Source: Intrasporangium oryzae NRRL B-24470
GTDB lineage: Bacteria; Actinomycetota; Actinomycetes; Actinomycetales; Dermatophilaceae
NCBI RefSeq assembly: GCF_000576595.1
Contig: NZ_AWSA01000025.1
Location: 1-64,000, forward strand
Length of the DNA stretch: 64,000 bases
Direction: 5' to 3'
A program made the translations under genes and the position numbers. This document shows positions 54,381 to 63,207 of this stretch, piece by piece (positions within the stretch are counted from its first letter, which is position 1; each line of letters starts with the position of its first letter). The notes under the pieces are model-generated. The model had not been told where the DNA came from and searched no databases. It saw nothing but the letters and a program-made list of their open reading frames with translations.

Positions 54381-57300
54381 GTGACGATGACCAGACAGGG
54401 GTATGAAGAGGCGCGGAGCACGACGCAGGAGGGTGCTCCTCGGGACACGGGGCTGCCGGCGGATCGCGTCCCCATCGATTGGCGCCGGGTGCGTCGTCCG
54501 CTGACAGTTGTCTGCTTCTCGATGTCGCTGCTGGGCGCCGTCGCCGCATCTCTCGGGTCGATGGTCGCCGGTCGGCTGGCTGAGCACGCCACGTCGACGC
54601 TGGTCGTCCTGCTGGCGCTCTGCGTCGTCGGCGGTGCCGTCATCGACACCGTCGCCAAGATGATGTGGGCGACCGTGTGCGACCGGGCCGAGGGCCGGCT
54701 GCGGGCCGACCTGCTCGACGCGGCGATGGCCCAGCCGCTCTCCGAGCTGTCCGAGCAGGCCGTCGGGGAGGTGCTCGACCGCATCGACGACGACACGTGG
54801 GAGGTCGGCCAGCTGATGCGCTGGGGCGTGTGGCAGGCCGTGCGCACGCTTCTCGCCTCGGGTCCGCTGTGGGTCGTCGCGACCATCGCGTGGAGGCCCG
54901 CCGCCGTCCTCTTCCCGCTGACGGGGTTCGCGACGTACTGGGTCGTCCGCCGGCTGCTTCCCCAGGTCGCCGAGCGCAAGGTGGTCGAGGAGGCCGCGTG
55001 GACCGACCACGCAGCCTCCACCGAGGAGGGGGTCGCCGCCCGTGACGACCTGCGGACGGCGCTGGGCCAGGCGCACGTGCTGCGCCGCAACGCCCGGATG
55101 GCCGCCCGGGTCCACGCTGCCCTCGACAAGGTCCTTCAGGTCGAGGTCCGGATCACCCGGCGGAGCGGCGGCCTGCTCCACGGCGCGCTGGCCGCCGTCG
55201 CGGTCGTCGGCATCGCCCTCGTGCTGGCCGGCGACCTGTCGACCGCCCGTCTGGTCACCCTCTTCCTCGTCACGACGATGTTCGTCGGCGGTGTCGACAT
55301 GCTCGCGCGTCACCTGCCTGACCTTCAGGAGGGCTTCGGAGCCGTCCTGCGCCTGCGGGCCATGCTCGCCGCCCCGGCCGAGCCGACCGGGGGCCGGCCC
55401 CTGCGCGACGGGCCGCTCGACGTGGAGTTCCGCGGTCTCGAGTTCACCTACGGCACGGGCACCTTCGCGCTGCGTGACGTCAACCTGACTGTCCCGGCGG
55501 GGCACACCTGCGCGCTCGTCGGACGCACCGGCTCCGGCAAGTCCACGCTCGCCTCGCTGCTGTCGCGGGCCGTGGAGCCGCCGCGCGGGACGGTGCTGCT
55601 CGGAGGCGTCGACGTGCGCGACCTCGACCTGCAGCAGCTGCGCGCGGCCGTCGGTGTCGTCACCCAGCGCACCGAGGTGCTGGCCGGGACGCTCGCCGAG
55701 AACATGACGCTCTTCCGTGACGTGCCCCGTGCCCGAGTCGAGGCCGCTGTCGACGAGCTCGGCCTCACCGAGTGGGTGGCCGGTCTGCCCGACGGCCTGG
55801 ACACGATGCTCGGCCCGGGCGGCACGTCCCTCTCTGCCGGGGAGGAGCAGCTCGTGGCGTTCGCGCGGCTGCTCGTGCGCGACGTGCGTGTCGTCGTCCT
55901 CGACGAAGCCACGGCCCGCATGGACCCGGTCACCGAGGCGCGTGTGGTCCGGGCCGCGGACCGGCTGATCTCGGGCCGCACGGGCATCCTCGTCGCCCAC
56001 CGCCTCTCGACGACGGAGCGGGCCGAGCAGGTGGCCGTCCTCGAGTCGGGTCGCGTCGTCCAGCAGGGTCCGCGCGGTCGGCTGGCGGCCACAGATGGCC
56101 CGTTCCGGCGGCTGCTCGATGCGGCCGCCCACGAGGTGGCCGTGGAGGAGCACCACCACGAAGACGCCGCGATCGGCTCGGTGCGCCGCAGCACGACACC
56201 GCCGCCGCCTCCAGAGCTCGTTCCGACTCCGAGCCTGGCCCGGCAGGTGCTCCATGCCGTGAGCATCCAGCCTCAGTGGGGCCTGCTCGGCGCCTCCCTC
56301 TTCCTCGTCGCGTCGCTGACCGGCGCGTTCGGCGCCGTCACCGGCTGGATCTGGGGGCTCGTCGTCACCGACCTTCAGGCCGGTCAGAACCCCGGCTGGC
56401 TCGCGGCAGCGTTGGTCGTCTCGCTCGTCGCCGGTCCGATCGTCCTGTCGCAGGCCTTCCGTTCCTACCCGCACTGGTGGGTCGAGGTCCGGCTCCGGGT
56501 GCGCGCCGCCGTGCTCGCGGGCCAGACTGCTCAGCGCCGGCTCGTGCGGACCCCGCCCGGGGAAGTGGTCGCCCGCACGATGGACGCCGATCGCTTGGCG
56601 CGCTACACCGACCGTTGGGTCGACTTCACCAACGGCCTCGTCGTCGCCTCGATGACGGCACTCATCGCCGGCACCTGGCTCGCGGGCGCGGTCCTGCTCG
56701 TGGTCATGGTCGCTTCGGCGCTCGCCTCGACGCTCGGCCGTCCGGTGGCCGGGCGTTCGGCGGCGGCCGCCTCGGCGGCCCGGGCCAACTTCGGGCGATC
56801 GCTCGTATCGGCGCTCGAGTCGATCCGCACCGTCAAGCTCGCCGCTGCGACCCCGCAGGTGCACACCCATCTGCGCCAGGTCGACGGTGGCCGGGTCGAT
56901 GCGGCGGTGCGCGAGCACCGCGTCCAGGCCCTGCTCGACGGCGTGCCGATCGTCATGGTCCAGTGCGGTGTCGTCGCTGCCTGGGCGGGCTACCTCCACG
57001 GCACGTGGTCCCTCGCCATCACCCTGCTCGTCGCCAACGCCGTCAGCGGCTTCGACTGGTTCGGCCGGGTCGCCGGCTCGGTTGTGACCGAGGCGCCCGG
57101 AGTGCGGTCGTGGATGAACGCCACGAGCCAGCTGGCCGGCGGGGGCGACCTGATGGACCTGCCCCCGGGCATGGACCTGGTGCACGGCACCGCCGACGAG
57201 CCCCAGCCAGGGCAGCGCGAGCCCTTGCGGACGTTGAGCCTGCAGGGCCTCACGGCGGTCCACGACGACGGCACCATCGGTGTGGAGGACGTCGACCTCA

Positions 57301-57908
57301 CGGTCGAGGCGGGCGAGCTGGTGCTGCTGCTGGGCCAGGTCGGCTCGGGCAAGTCCAGCCTGCTCTCCTCGCTGGCCGGGCTGACGTCCCACACCGGTCA
57401 GGTGGTCTGGAACGGCCGGGCGCTGGCCGAGCCCGAGGTCGAGCTGCGGCCCGGCCGGGTCTCACACATCGCCCAGGTGCCGCGGGTGCTGTCGGGGACC
57501 TTCACCGGCAACGTCGCCCTCGACCACCCCGACCGAGAGGTCGAGTCGGCGCTCGCGACGGCGCGGATGGAGCGTGACGTCGCGGAGGCCGGTGGGCCGG
57601 ATGCGCTCGTCGGTCACCGTGGGGTCCGGCTCTCCGGTGGGCAGGTGCAGCGGTTGGCTCTCGCCCGGGCGCTGGCTTGCGAAGCCGACCTCCTGCTGGC
57701 CGACGACGTGTCCTCGGCGCTCGACGCGGCGACGGAGATCGAGCTCTGGGCTGCGCTGCGGTCCGGCGGGGCGACCGTCATCGGTGCGACCAGCAAGGCG
57801 GCCGCACTGGCCCAGGCGGACCGCGTCGTCGTCCTCGACGGGGGTCGGGTGGTCGAGACCGCTCCGTGGCGCGAGCTCTCCCAGAGGTGGGGTCACCTCG
57901 CCGGGTGA
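54381..57908 (+). CDS. fused ABC exporter with two TM-ATPase halves
   Basis: An 1175-aa full transporter in one chain. Half 1: TM region, then Walker A GRTGSGKSTLASLL, signature SLSAGEEQLVAFARLL and Walker B VVVLDEATARMDP. Half 2: TM region, Walker A GQVGSGKSSLLSSL, signature RLSGGQVQRLALARAL and Walker B LLLADDVSSALD, where the catalytic Glu position is Asp. The signature of half 1 is LSAGE rather than LSGGQ. This suggests two unequal ATP sites, as in heterodimeric exporters. The Asp may slow hydrolysis in one site. Substrate not predictable. GTG 54381 or ATG 54387. Confidence 0.9.
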   Translation: MTMTRQGYEEARSTTQEGAPRDTGLPADRVPIDWRRVRRPLTVVCFSMSLLGAVAASLGSMVAGRLAEHATSTLVVLLALCVVGGAVIDTVAKMMWATVCDRAEGRLRADLLDAAMAQPLSELSEQAVGEVLDRIDDDTWEVGQLMRWGVWQAVRTLLASGPLWVVATIAWRPAAVLFPLTGFATYWVVRRLLPQVAERKVVEEAAWTDHAASTEEGVAARDDLRTALGQAHVLRRNARMAARVHAALDKVLQVEVRITRRSGGLLHGALAAVAVVGIALVLAGDLSTARLVTLFLVTTMFVGGVDMLARHLPDLQEGFGAVLRLRAMLAAPAEPTGGRPLRDGPLDVEFRGLEFTYGTGTFALRDVNLTVPAGHTCALVGRTGSGKSTLASLLSRAVEPPRGTVLLGGVDVRDLDLQQLRAAVGVVTQRTEVLAGTLAENMTLFRDVPRARVEAAVDELGLTEWVAGLPDGLDTMLGPGGTSLSAGEEQLVAFARLLVRDVRVVVLDEATARMDPVTEARVVRAADRLISGRTGILVAHRLSTTERAEQVAVLESGRVVQQGPRGRLAATDGPFRRLLDAAAHEVAVEEHHHEDAAIGSVRRSTTPPPPPELVPTPSLARQVLHAVSIQPQWGLLGASLFLVASLTGAFGAVTGWIWGLVVTDLQAGQNPGWLAAALVVSLVAGPIVLSQAFRSYPHWWVEVRLRVRAAVLAGQTAQRRLVRTPPGEVVARTMDADRLARYTDRWVDFTNGLVVASMTALIAGTWLAGAVLLVVMVASALASTLGRPVAGRSAAAASAARANFGRSLVSALESIRTVKLAAATPQVHTHLRQVDGGRVDAAVREHRVQALLDGVPIVMVQCGVVAAWAGYLHGTWSLAITLLVANAVSGFDWFGRVAGSVVTEAPGVRSWMNATSQLAGGGDLMDLPPGMDLVHGTADEPQPGQREPLRTLSLQGLTAVHDDGTIGVEDVDLTVEAGELVLLLGQVGSGKSSLLSSLAGLTSHTGQVVWNGRALAEPEVELRPGRVSHIAQVPRVLSGTFTGNVALDHPDREVESALATARMERDVAEAGGPDALVGHRGVRLSGGQVQRLALARALACEADLLLADDVSSALDAATEIELWAALRSGGATVIGATSKAAALAQADRVVVLDGGRVVETAPWRELSQRWGHLAG

Positions 57909-57920
57909 CCCTTGTACGGT

Positions 57921-57953
57921 CGTCTGGCGCTGCGGTGGGGGCAGCGCCAGACG
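57921..57953 (+). terminator. 13-bp stem-loop after the ABC exporter
   Basis: CGTCTGGCGCTGC pairs with GCAGCGCCAGACG around a seven-base loop, 12 bases after the stop. Strong factor-independent style terminator without U-tract. Confidence 0.75.
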
Positions 57954-58354
57954 GCCGTCGCGCCGCCCCGTTGCCTGCCGACGCTAGTCAGCCTCGCCGC
58001 CCTCGGGGCGACCGGGAGAGTACGTCAGATGGCCTCCACCACGGAGGTCAGTGGCACCGACGTTCCCGGTGTTGACGGGGCGGGTGCGATAGATCAATTC
58101 GCGGAGGTCCGACAGGCTCGTCAGCGCGTCGCAGGTCGCCTCGCGTGCCGCTGACGTTCGGCTGGCACAGCACGGAGTCGTTGGAATTGCCCGTCGCGTC
58201 GAACCCGGGAGTAGGTGATCGCCTTTGCGCATTCTGGTGATCAGCCCTCCCGCCATCGCACGCCTGGCAATGGCTAGGCTGCCGAGTTCTCGAAGGCGCG
58301 ACTCCTGCGTTGGTGCAGACGCCAGGCGTGCCACACGACGATGCGGAGGTTGGG
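57954..58354. other. gene-poor 400-base spacer at the edge of an accessory patch
   Basis: Apart from the terminator at its left edge I see no convincing gene. A minus-strand frame of 116 codons (57984-58334) has no recognisable domain and poor codon use. The composition drops toward mixed GC here (for example GCGATAGATCAATTCG), unlike the core genes to the left. It may be debris from an insertion. Confidence 0.5.
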
Positions 58355-59122
58355 ATGGCTCGCGGTGACTGGCTTGACTTCTACCTGGTGAAGGACGAGC
58401 TAACGCTTCATACGACCGAGGAGGTGGACGAGGCCGAGGCTGTCCTGGGTCTGCGGCTGCCGGACGGTTACCGCGAACTGGTGACCACCCTGGGTGACGG
58501 GGTGATCAGTGGGCTACTGCGGGTTTGCCGTCCCGCCGACCTGCCGCGGCGGCAAGGGTTCCTGGCAGAGGTGCTGCACCGTGGATGGTTCTACGACGAG
58601 CCCGACGAGACCATGTCCCGGACAAACGCGATGGAGTCGGTGATGGTGGCCGACACGCTGGACGGGGACGTGATCATCTTCCATCCCGATACCCGCCAGC
58701 TGCACGTCTTGCCGAGACATGACACCCGGACCCATGCGGTGGGCTCCAACCTATGGGCGTTGGTCGACTGGCTCCAGGACTCGGGTGTGATCGTGAATCC
58801 ACACCCGTTCCGGCATTTCGAGTCCTTCGTGGGCCCGACTGAGGGAGCCAACGGCAACGGCACGGGGATCGATGTCGACCGCGTGGCCGAGGCAATCACG
58901 GCCTTGGGTGTGCATGATGCGATGGAGCACGCTGACTCCGAGTTCACCTTCTTCGTCAGGGCCATCGGCGGGTACATCAGCGTCTATGACGTGAACGGCT
59001 CGGAGATGGGCGCCCACCTTCGCTATCAGACGGACCGGGGACACGACGTGCGCGCCAGTCTCCAGAGAGCAGTGGAGGCCGCCGGTGTCACCTTCGGCGA
59101 TCCGTGGTCCATGGCCCCCTGA
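58355..59122 (+). CDS. SMI1/KNR4 (SUKH) family protein
   Basis: A 255-aa protein. HTTEEVDEAEAVLGLRLPDGYRELVTTLGDGVISG is the SUKH core helix-strand signature; VMVADTLDGDVIIFHP and SNLWALVDWL continue the fold. The C-terminal 90 residues (TGIDVDRVAEAITALGVHDAME) look like a second small domain. SUKH proteins often act as immunity proteins against polymorphic toxins, but no toxin gene is adjacent. GGAGG six bases before ATG 58355 decides the start. Codon use is more relaxed than in neighbours (TTC/CTG mixed with GTT, CAT), suggesting horizontal gain. Confidence 0.78.
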   Translation: MARGDWLDFYLVKDELTLHTTEEVDEAEAVLGLRLPDGYRELVTTLGDGVISGLLRVCRPADLPRRQGFLAEVLHRGWFYDEPDETMSRTNAMESVMVADTLDGDVIIFHPDTRQLHVLPRHDTRTHAVGSNLWALVDWLQDSGVIVNPHPFRHFESFVGPTEGANGNGTGIDVDRVAEAITALGVHDAMEHADSEFTFFVRAIGGYISVYDVNGSEMGAHLRYQTDRGHDVRASLQRAVEAAGVTFGDPWSMAP

Positions 59123-59232
59123 ACTGCGTGGCCCGGCTGCGCCGCACGCTCGCGCGATCTCATGACCCGACAACCAACTCCCGCATCAACGACCAAGGAG
59201 CGATCGATCGCGGTCGGCGGCACGCGAGGTCG

Positions 59233-59835
59233 CTACTGCGGCAACCCCGCTAACAGGGACCGTCGGGCGCCCGGTTCTGTTGCCGGACCTTTCCGAACAC
59301 CACCCGCCAGGTGTCGTGGGGCGAACTCATCCGCTCCAAGGGAGAACTGCCGGTACCGCGATGGTGTCCCTGCGTATTGGCCCTCACCGCCGAGGCCGGT
59401 CTCATGCATGCCGAGGCGACGCAGAATGGCGACCGATGCGAGGTTTGCCTCGAGCGCTTCGGCCCAGATCTCGGTGAGGCGCATCGTGGTGAAGCCGTGG
59501 ACCAGGCCGGCGTGAGCAGCGGCAGTGCCGTAGCCGTGACCCCACCGGCTGCGCCCTCCGATCACGAAGCCCAGTTCACGGCGCGAAGGCTCGTTGCCTT
59601 GCAGCGCAACGTAGCCCACGAGACCGGCTTGCGCATGAACACCCAGGCGCGTGAGGTCCGAGGGAGGATGTTCGATGAGTCGGCGTTGGAAGGTGACGTG
59701 GTCCTCATGGCTGAGTCCGACCGTCCAACCTGCCGCGCGGCAGAACTCGTCATCAGTGCCCCAGTACGCAAGGGTCTCAGCGTTTTCGAGATCGAGAGGC
59801 CGCAGGCAGACCTCGGGAGATGCCAGCCGGTACAT
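59233..59835 (-). CDS. GNAT family N-acetyltransferase
   Basis: A 200-aa acetyltransferase: VCLRPLDLENAETLAYW, then GYVALQGNEPSRRELGFVIGGRSRWGHGYGTAAAHAGLVHGFTTM, the acetyl-CoA loop R-x-x-G-x-G/A region, and AEALEANLASVAILRRLGMHE. This is the RimJ/RimL branch that acetylates proteins or small molecules. ATG 59835 lies six bases after TACGGT on the minus strand. Relaxed codon use as in the rest of this patch. Confidence 0.85.
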   Translation of the reverse strand: MYRLASPEVCLRPLDLENAETLAYWGTDDEFCRAAGWTVGLSHEDHVTFQRRLIEHPPSDLTRLGVHAQAGLVGYVALQGNEPSRRELGFVIGGRSRWGHGYGTAAAHAGLVHGFTTMRLTEIWAEALEANLASVAILRRLGMHETGLGGEGQYAGTPSRYRQFSLGADEFAPRHLAGGVRKGPATEPGARRSLLAGLPQ

Positions 59836-59841
59836 GTCGGC

Positions 59842-59847
59842 ACCGTA
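59842..59847 (-). promoter_or_regulatory. -10 box TACGGT for the GNAT gene
   Basis: TACGGT is six bases before ATG 59835 on the minus strand. Confidence 0.5.
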
Positions 59848-59949
59848 CCGGCGCACACGGCATACGAAAGGCAGGGTCTGACGACGCCTCGGGGTCGGGA
59901 GCGTCAGTATCGTGAGTGCGGTCCACAAGCCCTGGCGCTGGAGGAACTC

Positions 59950-60594
59950 ATGGCAGTTCGTGTTGACCTCAACATCTCGCTCGACGGATTCGCAACCACG
60001 ACCGATCAGACCCCCGAGGCCCCCATGGGCGAGGACTGGTCACGCCTCGTGAGCGCCTATGTCGCGACCAGGACCTTCCGCGAACGCGTTCTGCACGACA
60101 CCTCTGGCGAGGGAACGACCGGCGTGGACGACGCGTACGCGAGGGCGTACTTCGCGGAGCTCGGCGCGGAGATCATGGGCGCGGGGATGTTCGGACTGCA
60201 CAACTTCCCCGACGACCCGGACTGGCGAGGCTGGTGGGGCGACGAACCACCGTTCCGGGTGCCGGTGTTCGTTCTCACGCACGGCGCCCCTCGGCCACCG
60301 ATCGAGATGGCTGGCGGCACGACGTTCCACTTCCTCTCCGCGACGCCGCACGAGGCGCTCGACCGCGCCCTGGAAGCCGCTGACGGCAAGGACGTCCGCG
60401 TGGGCGGTGGAGCCACCGTCGTGCGCGACTTCCTCAAGGCGCGGCTGGTCGACCAGCTCCACGTCGCGATCGCACCGATCCTCCTCGGCCGCGGCATCCG
60501 CCTCTGGGACGACATGCGCGGCCTGGAGTCCGACTACGAGGTCACCTCCGAAACGGCCGAGAGCGGCACCATCCACCTGACCTTCCGGCGCTGA
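59950..60594 (+). CDS. dihydrofolate reductase family protein (RibD C-terminal type)
   Basis: A 214-aa protein: RVDLNISLDGFATTTDQ at the start, RVPVFVLTHGAPRPPIEMAGG, ADGKDVRVGGGATVVRDFLKARLVDQLHVAIAPILLGRGIRLWDD, the NADPH-binding GGG and the end of the RibD reductase fold. Such single-domain members reduce unknown small molecules with NADPH. ATG 59950 follows GGAGG by five bases. The protein keeps high GC content and could be core or imported. Confidence 0.87.
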   Translation: MAVRVDLNISLDGFATTTDQTPEAPMGEDWSRLVSAYVATRTFRERVLHDTSGEGTTGVDDAYARAYFAELGAEIMGAGMFGLHNFPDDPDWRGWWGDEPPFRVPVFVLTHGAPRPPIEMAGGTTFHFLSATPHEALDRALEAADGKDVRVGGGATVVRDFLKARLVDQLHVAIAPILLGRGIRLWDDMRGLESDYEVTSETAESGTIHLTFRR

Positions 60595-60639
60595 AACGCC
60601 CTGAGCCGCCAAGTCCTCAGCGGCAGATCCAGAGGTTGT

Positions 60640-61173
60640 CTAGGGGTGGTCAAGGGACGCGAGGTAGCGCCGGGTCATCCACTGCTGAGCGCCTCGGGTC
60701 ATGGGACCACCGAGCCTCGCCAGCAACGACGCGGGCCTGGAGAACGCAGTGATGGTGAACTGGATTGCGCCGTCGGGGAGATGGTCGAGGACGAAGGCTT
60801 CCTCGCCGGACTCGGGATGCCCGGGAAGGGTGCCGTAGGCGAAGCCCTTGCGGGTTGGCTCCTCGAGGACCTCGACGACACGACACGGGACGCGCAACGA
60901 GAACGGACCGACGCCCAGGCGCATGACGGCGACGGAGCCGAGGCGTGCCGTCGCATCGGAGGCGTGGACGCGAAGCCCAGCCCTTTCATGCATCCGCCAG
61001 CGCAGTAGGTCCTCGACAGCGCCATCGAAGTCCCGGCGTTCCAGACGCGCCGTGGCTTCGAGGTGTCGGAAGCCGGCTCGTGTCCGCTCGCGTTCGACTC
61101 GGTCCCGGGAGTACGAAAGGGGTGCCTCTCGCAAGGCGGCCGCGTCGTCCTGGTCGAGTGGCTGGATTGGCAT
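60640..61173 (-). CDS. DUF1990 family protein
   Basis: A 177-aa protein with FRHLEATARLERRDFDGAVEDLLRWRMHERAGL, VPCRVVEVLEEPTRKGFAYGTLPGHPESGEEAFVLDH and ITAFSRPASLLARLGGPMTRGAQQWMTRRYLASL, the conserved order of DUF1990 (SRPBCC-like fold). Function unknown. ATG 61173 is six bases after CACGAT on the minus strand. Confidence 0.85.
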   Translation of the reverse strand: MPIQPLDQDDAAALREAPLSYSRDRVERERTRAGFRHLEATARLERRDFDGAVEDLLRWRMHERAGLRVHASDATARLGSVAVMRLGVGPFSLRVPCRVVEVLEEPTRKGFAYGTLPGHPESGEEAFVLDHLPDGAIQFTITAFSRPASLLARLGGPMTRGAQQWMTRRYLASLDHP

Positions 61174-61179
61174 GAACCC

Positions 61180-61185
61180 ATCGTG
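61180..61185 (-). promoter_or_regulatory. -10 box CACGAT for the DUF1990 gene
   Basis: CACGAT is six bases before ATG 61173 on the minus strand. Confidence 0.45.
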
Positions 61186-61371
61186 TCGGACCGGGGCGCG
61201 GACTTCGTACCCGGACGTGATGAGGAGGAGCCCCCCGCTGGTCGTCGCTACGGCGGCTCGGGGTCGGTGCGCTTGTGGAACGCCCGATGCCCTGGCGGCA
61301 CTGTCTCGCTTGAGGACTCCTCCGAGCGGCACATGGGTCCACACTTGGGTTCGGGTGGAGGAGGGCATGGC

Positions 61372-62382
61372 ATGTCGACTTTCGTTCCGGGGGCCGAGCT
61401 GAGCCGACGGTTGTACGACCAGGTCGTGCAGCCCATCCTGAGCGCCAGGTTCCCCGACCTGACCCATTCTGCGGCGCTTCTCGGCCGCGGGTCGGAGGTC
61501 CTCGGCTTCGATGACGAGATGTCGTGCGACCACGACTGGAGGCCGCGCGTGCTGGTCTTCCTCGCCGAGGATGACGAGCCGCGCCATGGCGCCGACGTTC
61601 GGGAGGCGTTGCAGCGGGACCTACCGCCGACGTTCGCCGGTCACCCACCTGCCTACGAGGTGCACACCGTCCGTGGCTACGTCCGGCAGCAGCTGGAGCT
61701 GGACATCGACCGCGACATCGAGCCGCAGGACTGGCTGACACTGCCGGAGCAGGGCCTGCGCATGTTCACCTCGGGAGTCGTCTTCCACGACGAGCTGGGC
61801 CTGCAGGCAGCGCGGGACAGACTGGCCTACTACCCCAAGGACGTCTGGCTGTACCTGCTGATCGCCGGTTGGTGGCGCGTCCATCCGGAGATGAACCTGG
61901 TGGGCCGAGCAGCGGCCGCGGGGGACGAACTCGGCTCCTCCCTGATCGGTTCGCGTCTCGTGGGCGACCTCATGCGGCTCGCCTTCCTGATGGAGAGGCA
62001 GTACGCGCCGTACTCGAAATGGTTCGGAACGGCGTTCTCACGTCTGGCATGTGGCCCGGAGCTCACGCCCCTCCTGTGGAACGTCATGCGCGCAGAGGCG
62101 TGGGAGGACCGCGAAGCTGCCCTGATGACGGCATACGAGAAGCTGTTCCAGATGCACAACGCGCTCGGCCTGACCGCTCCGGTGACCACGGAGGTCGTGC
62201 AGATGTGGGGCCGGCCCTTCAAGGTCGCCTGGGCCGACATCCCGGGACTGCTCCTCCCCTTGATCCAGGACCCAGCGGTCGTGAGCATTGCGCGCAGGTG
62301 GCCGGTCGGACCGGTCGACCAGTTCCGCGAGCTGTTCTGGGCGCCGAAGAACCGACAGCTGCTGCTGCGTCTCTTCGACTAG
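61372..62382 (+). CDS. DUF4037 protein (nucleotidyltransferase-like)
   Basis: A 336-aa protein. LLGRGSEVLGFDDEMSCDHDW near residue 45 holds a GS and spaced aspartates as in the nucleotidyltransferase superfamily, and PRVLVFLAED follows; this is the DUF4037 signature. The rest is helical, with WLYLLIAGWWRVHPEMNLVGRAAAAGDELGSSLIGSRLVGDLMRLAFLMER resembling the helical part of kanamycin-type nucleotidyltransferases. Target unknown. GGAGGAGGG six bases before ATG 61372 fixes the start. Confidence 0.82.
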   Translation: MSTFVPGAELSRRLYDQVVQPILSARFPDLTHSAALLGRGSEVLGFDDEMSCDHDWRPRVLVFLAEDDEPRHGADVREALQRDLPPTFAGHPPAYEVHTVRGYVRQQLELDIDRDIEPQDWLTLPEQGLRMFTSGVVFHDELGLQAARDRLAYYPKDVWLYLLIAGWWRVHPEMNLVGRAAAAGDELGSSLIGSRLVGDLMRLAFLMERQYAPYSKWFGTAFSRLACGPELTPLLWNVMRAEAWEDREAALMTAYEKLFQMHNALGLTAPVTTEVVQMWGRPFKVAWADIPGLLLPLIQDPAVVSIARRWPVGPVDQFRELFWAPKNRQLLLRLFD

Positions 62383-62469
62383 CCCGGCACCCACCGATCG
62401 GATGCCCGACGGCGGTGTCGCTGGTCCGCGACGAGACCCCACCTCGGATACCCGCAGTCCTTCGCCCCT

Positions 62470-62988
62470 TCACGGCATGGGGCAGGGATGAGAGGCCGCG
62501 GGCGGCCCGGTGAGCGCCGCGGCGATCAGCTGCCCGATCTCGGCGATCTCGTCATCGACTGGCCTCATCGGGTTGTTCAGCATGCTCAAGGCGGTGGGGG
62601 CGCTGACCGGGCGGCCGGACTTGCGCCGGACGGCGAGGGAAGCGCCGGGCGAGGGGAAGATCGTGGGGTTCCACGTGGCCCCGTCGTAGTCCTGCGCAGG
62701 AATGGTGCGCGTGGAGAAGACCCGCCGGACCCGCACGCCGGCTGTGCTGATCTCGACGCGGGAACGTACGGCGCGCACGACCAGGACCAGCCACGCCGGG
62801 CCCAGCACACTGCCCACCGCGATAGCGGCCACAGGCGCCCACGCGGCCGCGTTCCCGACCGCGGCGGTGACCAGGATCAGCCCGCCCAGGAACGTGCCCA
62901 TCGTGGTCTGCGCGACCCGGTTCCCGTCCGCGAGGATGAGCGCGGGTGCCGGCCGCTCACGTGGGGAGGTGCTGCCGCGGGAGCGCAT
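62470..62988 (-). CDS. small two-TM protein with PH-like domain
   Basis: A 172-aa protein with two hydrophobic helices (TMGTFLGGLILVTAAVGNAAA and VAAIAVGSVLGPAWLVLVVRAV) followed by RSRVEISTAGVRVRRVFSTRTIPAQDYDGATWNP, which looks like a bacterial PH-type membrane domain. ATG 62988 is chosen since CATGAT lies six bases upstream; ATG 63006 is possible. The C-terminus ends CPMP. No function known. Confidence 0.7.
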   Translation of the reverse strand: MRSRGSTSPRERPAPALILADGNRVAQTTMGTFLGGLILVTAAVGNAAAWAPVAAIAVGSVLGPAWLVLVVRAVRSRVEISTAGVRVRRVFSTRTIPAQDYDGATWNPTIFPSPGASLAVRRKSGRPVSAPTALSMLNNPMRPVDDEIAEIGQLIAAALTGPPAASHPCPMP

Positions 62989-62994
62989 GTGCAG

Positions 62995-63000
62995 ATCATG
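62995..63000 (-). promoter_or_regulatory. -10 box CATGAT for the PH-like gene
   Basis: CATGAT is six bases before ATG 62988 on the minus strand. Confidence 0.35.
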
Positions 63001-63170
63001 GCGCATACCGGGGCCGCGGACGCTTCCACGGGCGACTGCGCGTCTCGATCGTCTCGCGGAAACGGGGTCCGTCCCATGAACCGGCCTAGTGCACCTCCGG
63101 ACCGACCACGACGGATCCGCCGGCCGACACTCAGCGCACAAAGCAGCGGCCCGGGGGAATGCGTCCGGAC

Positions 63171-63176
63171 TAGGAT
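63171..63176 (+). promoter_or_regulatory. -10 box TAGGAT for lemA
   Basis: TAGGAT is 31 bases before ATG 63208, which has the Shine-Dalgarno AGGGAG; lemA is thus one of the leadered genes here. Confidence 0.5.
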
Positions 63177-63207
63177 CGGTTCACTGACCGCCACCCAGGG
63201 AGTTCCC

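Noticed and set aside
53889-57392. Minus-strand open frame of about 1167 codons running into DUF1905
   Set aside because: Only its last 97 codons (DUF1905) look like protein; the rest is the shadow of the ABC exporter.
58160-58215. tRNA-like GGGTTCGAC on the minus strand
   Set aside because: The seven-base loop is not closed by a complementary T-stem and no cloverleaf or CCA end can be drawn.
57984-58334. Minus-strand frame of 116 codons in the 58-kb spacer
   Set aside because: No recognisable domain, no start signal and poor codon pattern; kept as unexplained spacer.
59311-59949. In-frame N-terminal extension of the RibD-type reductase
   Set aside because: It is antisense to the GNAT gene, lacks family similarity, and GGAGG before ATG 59950 gives the real start.
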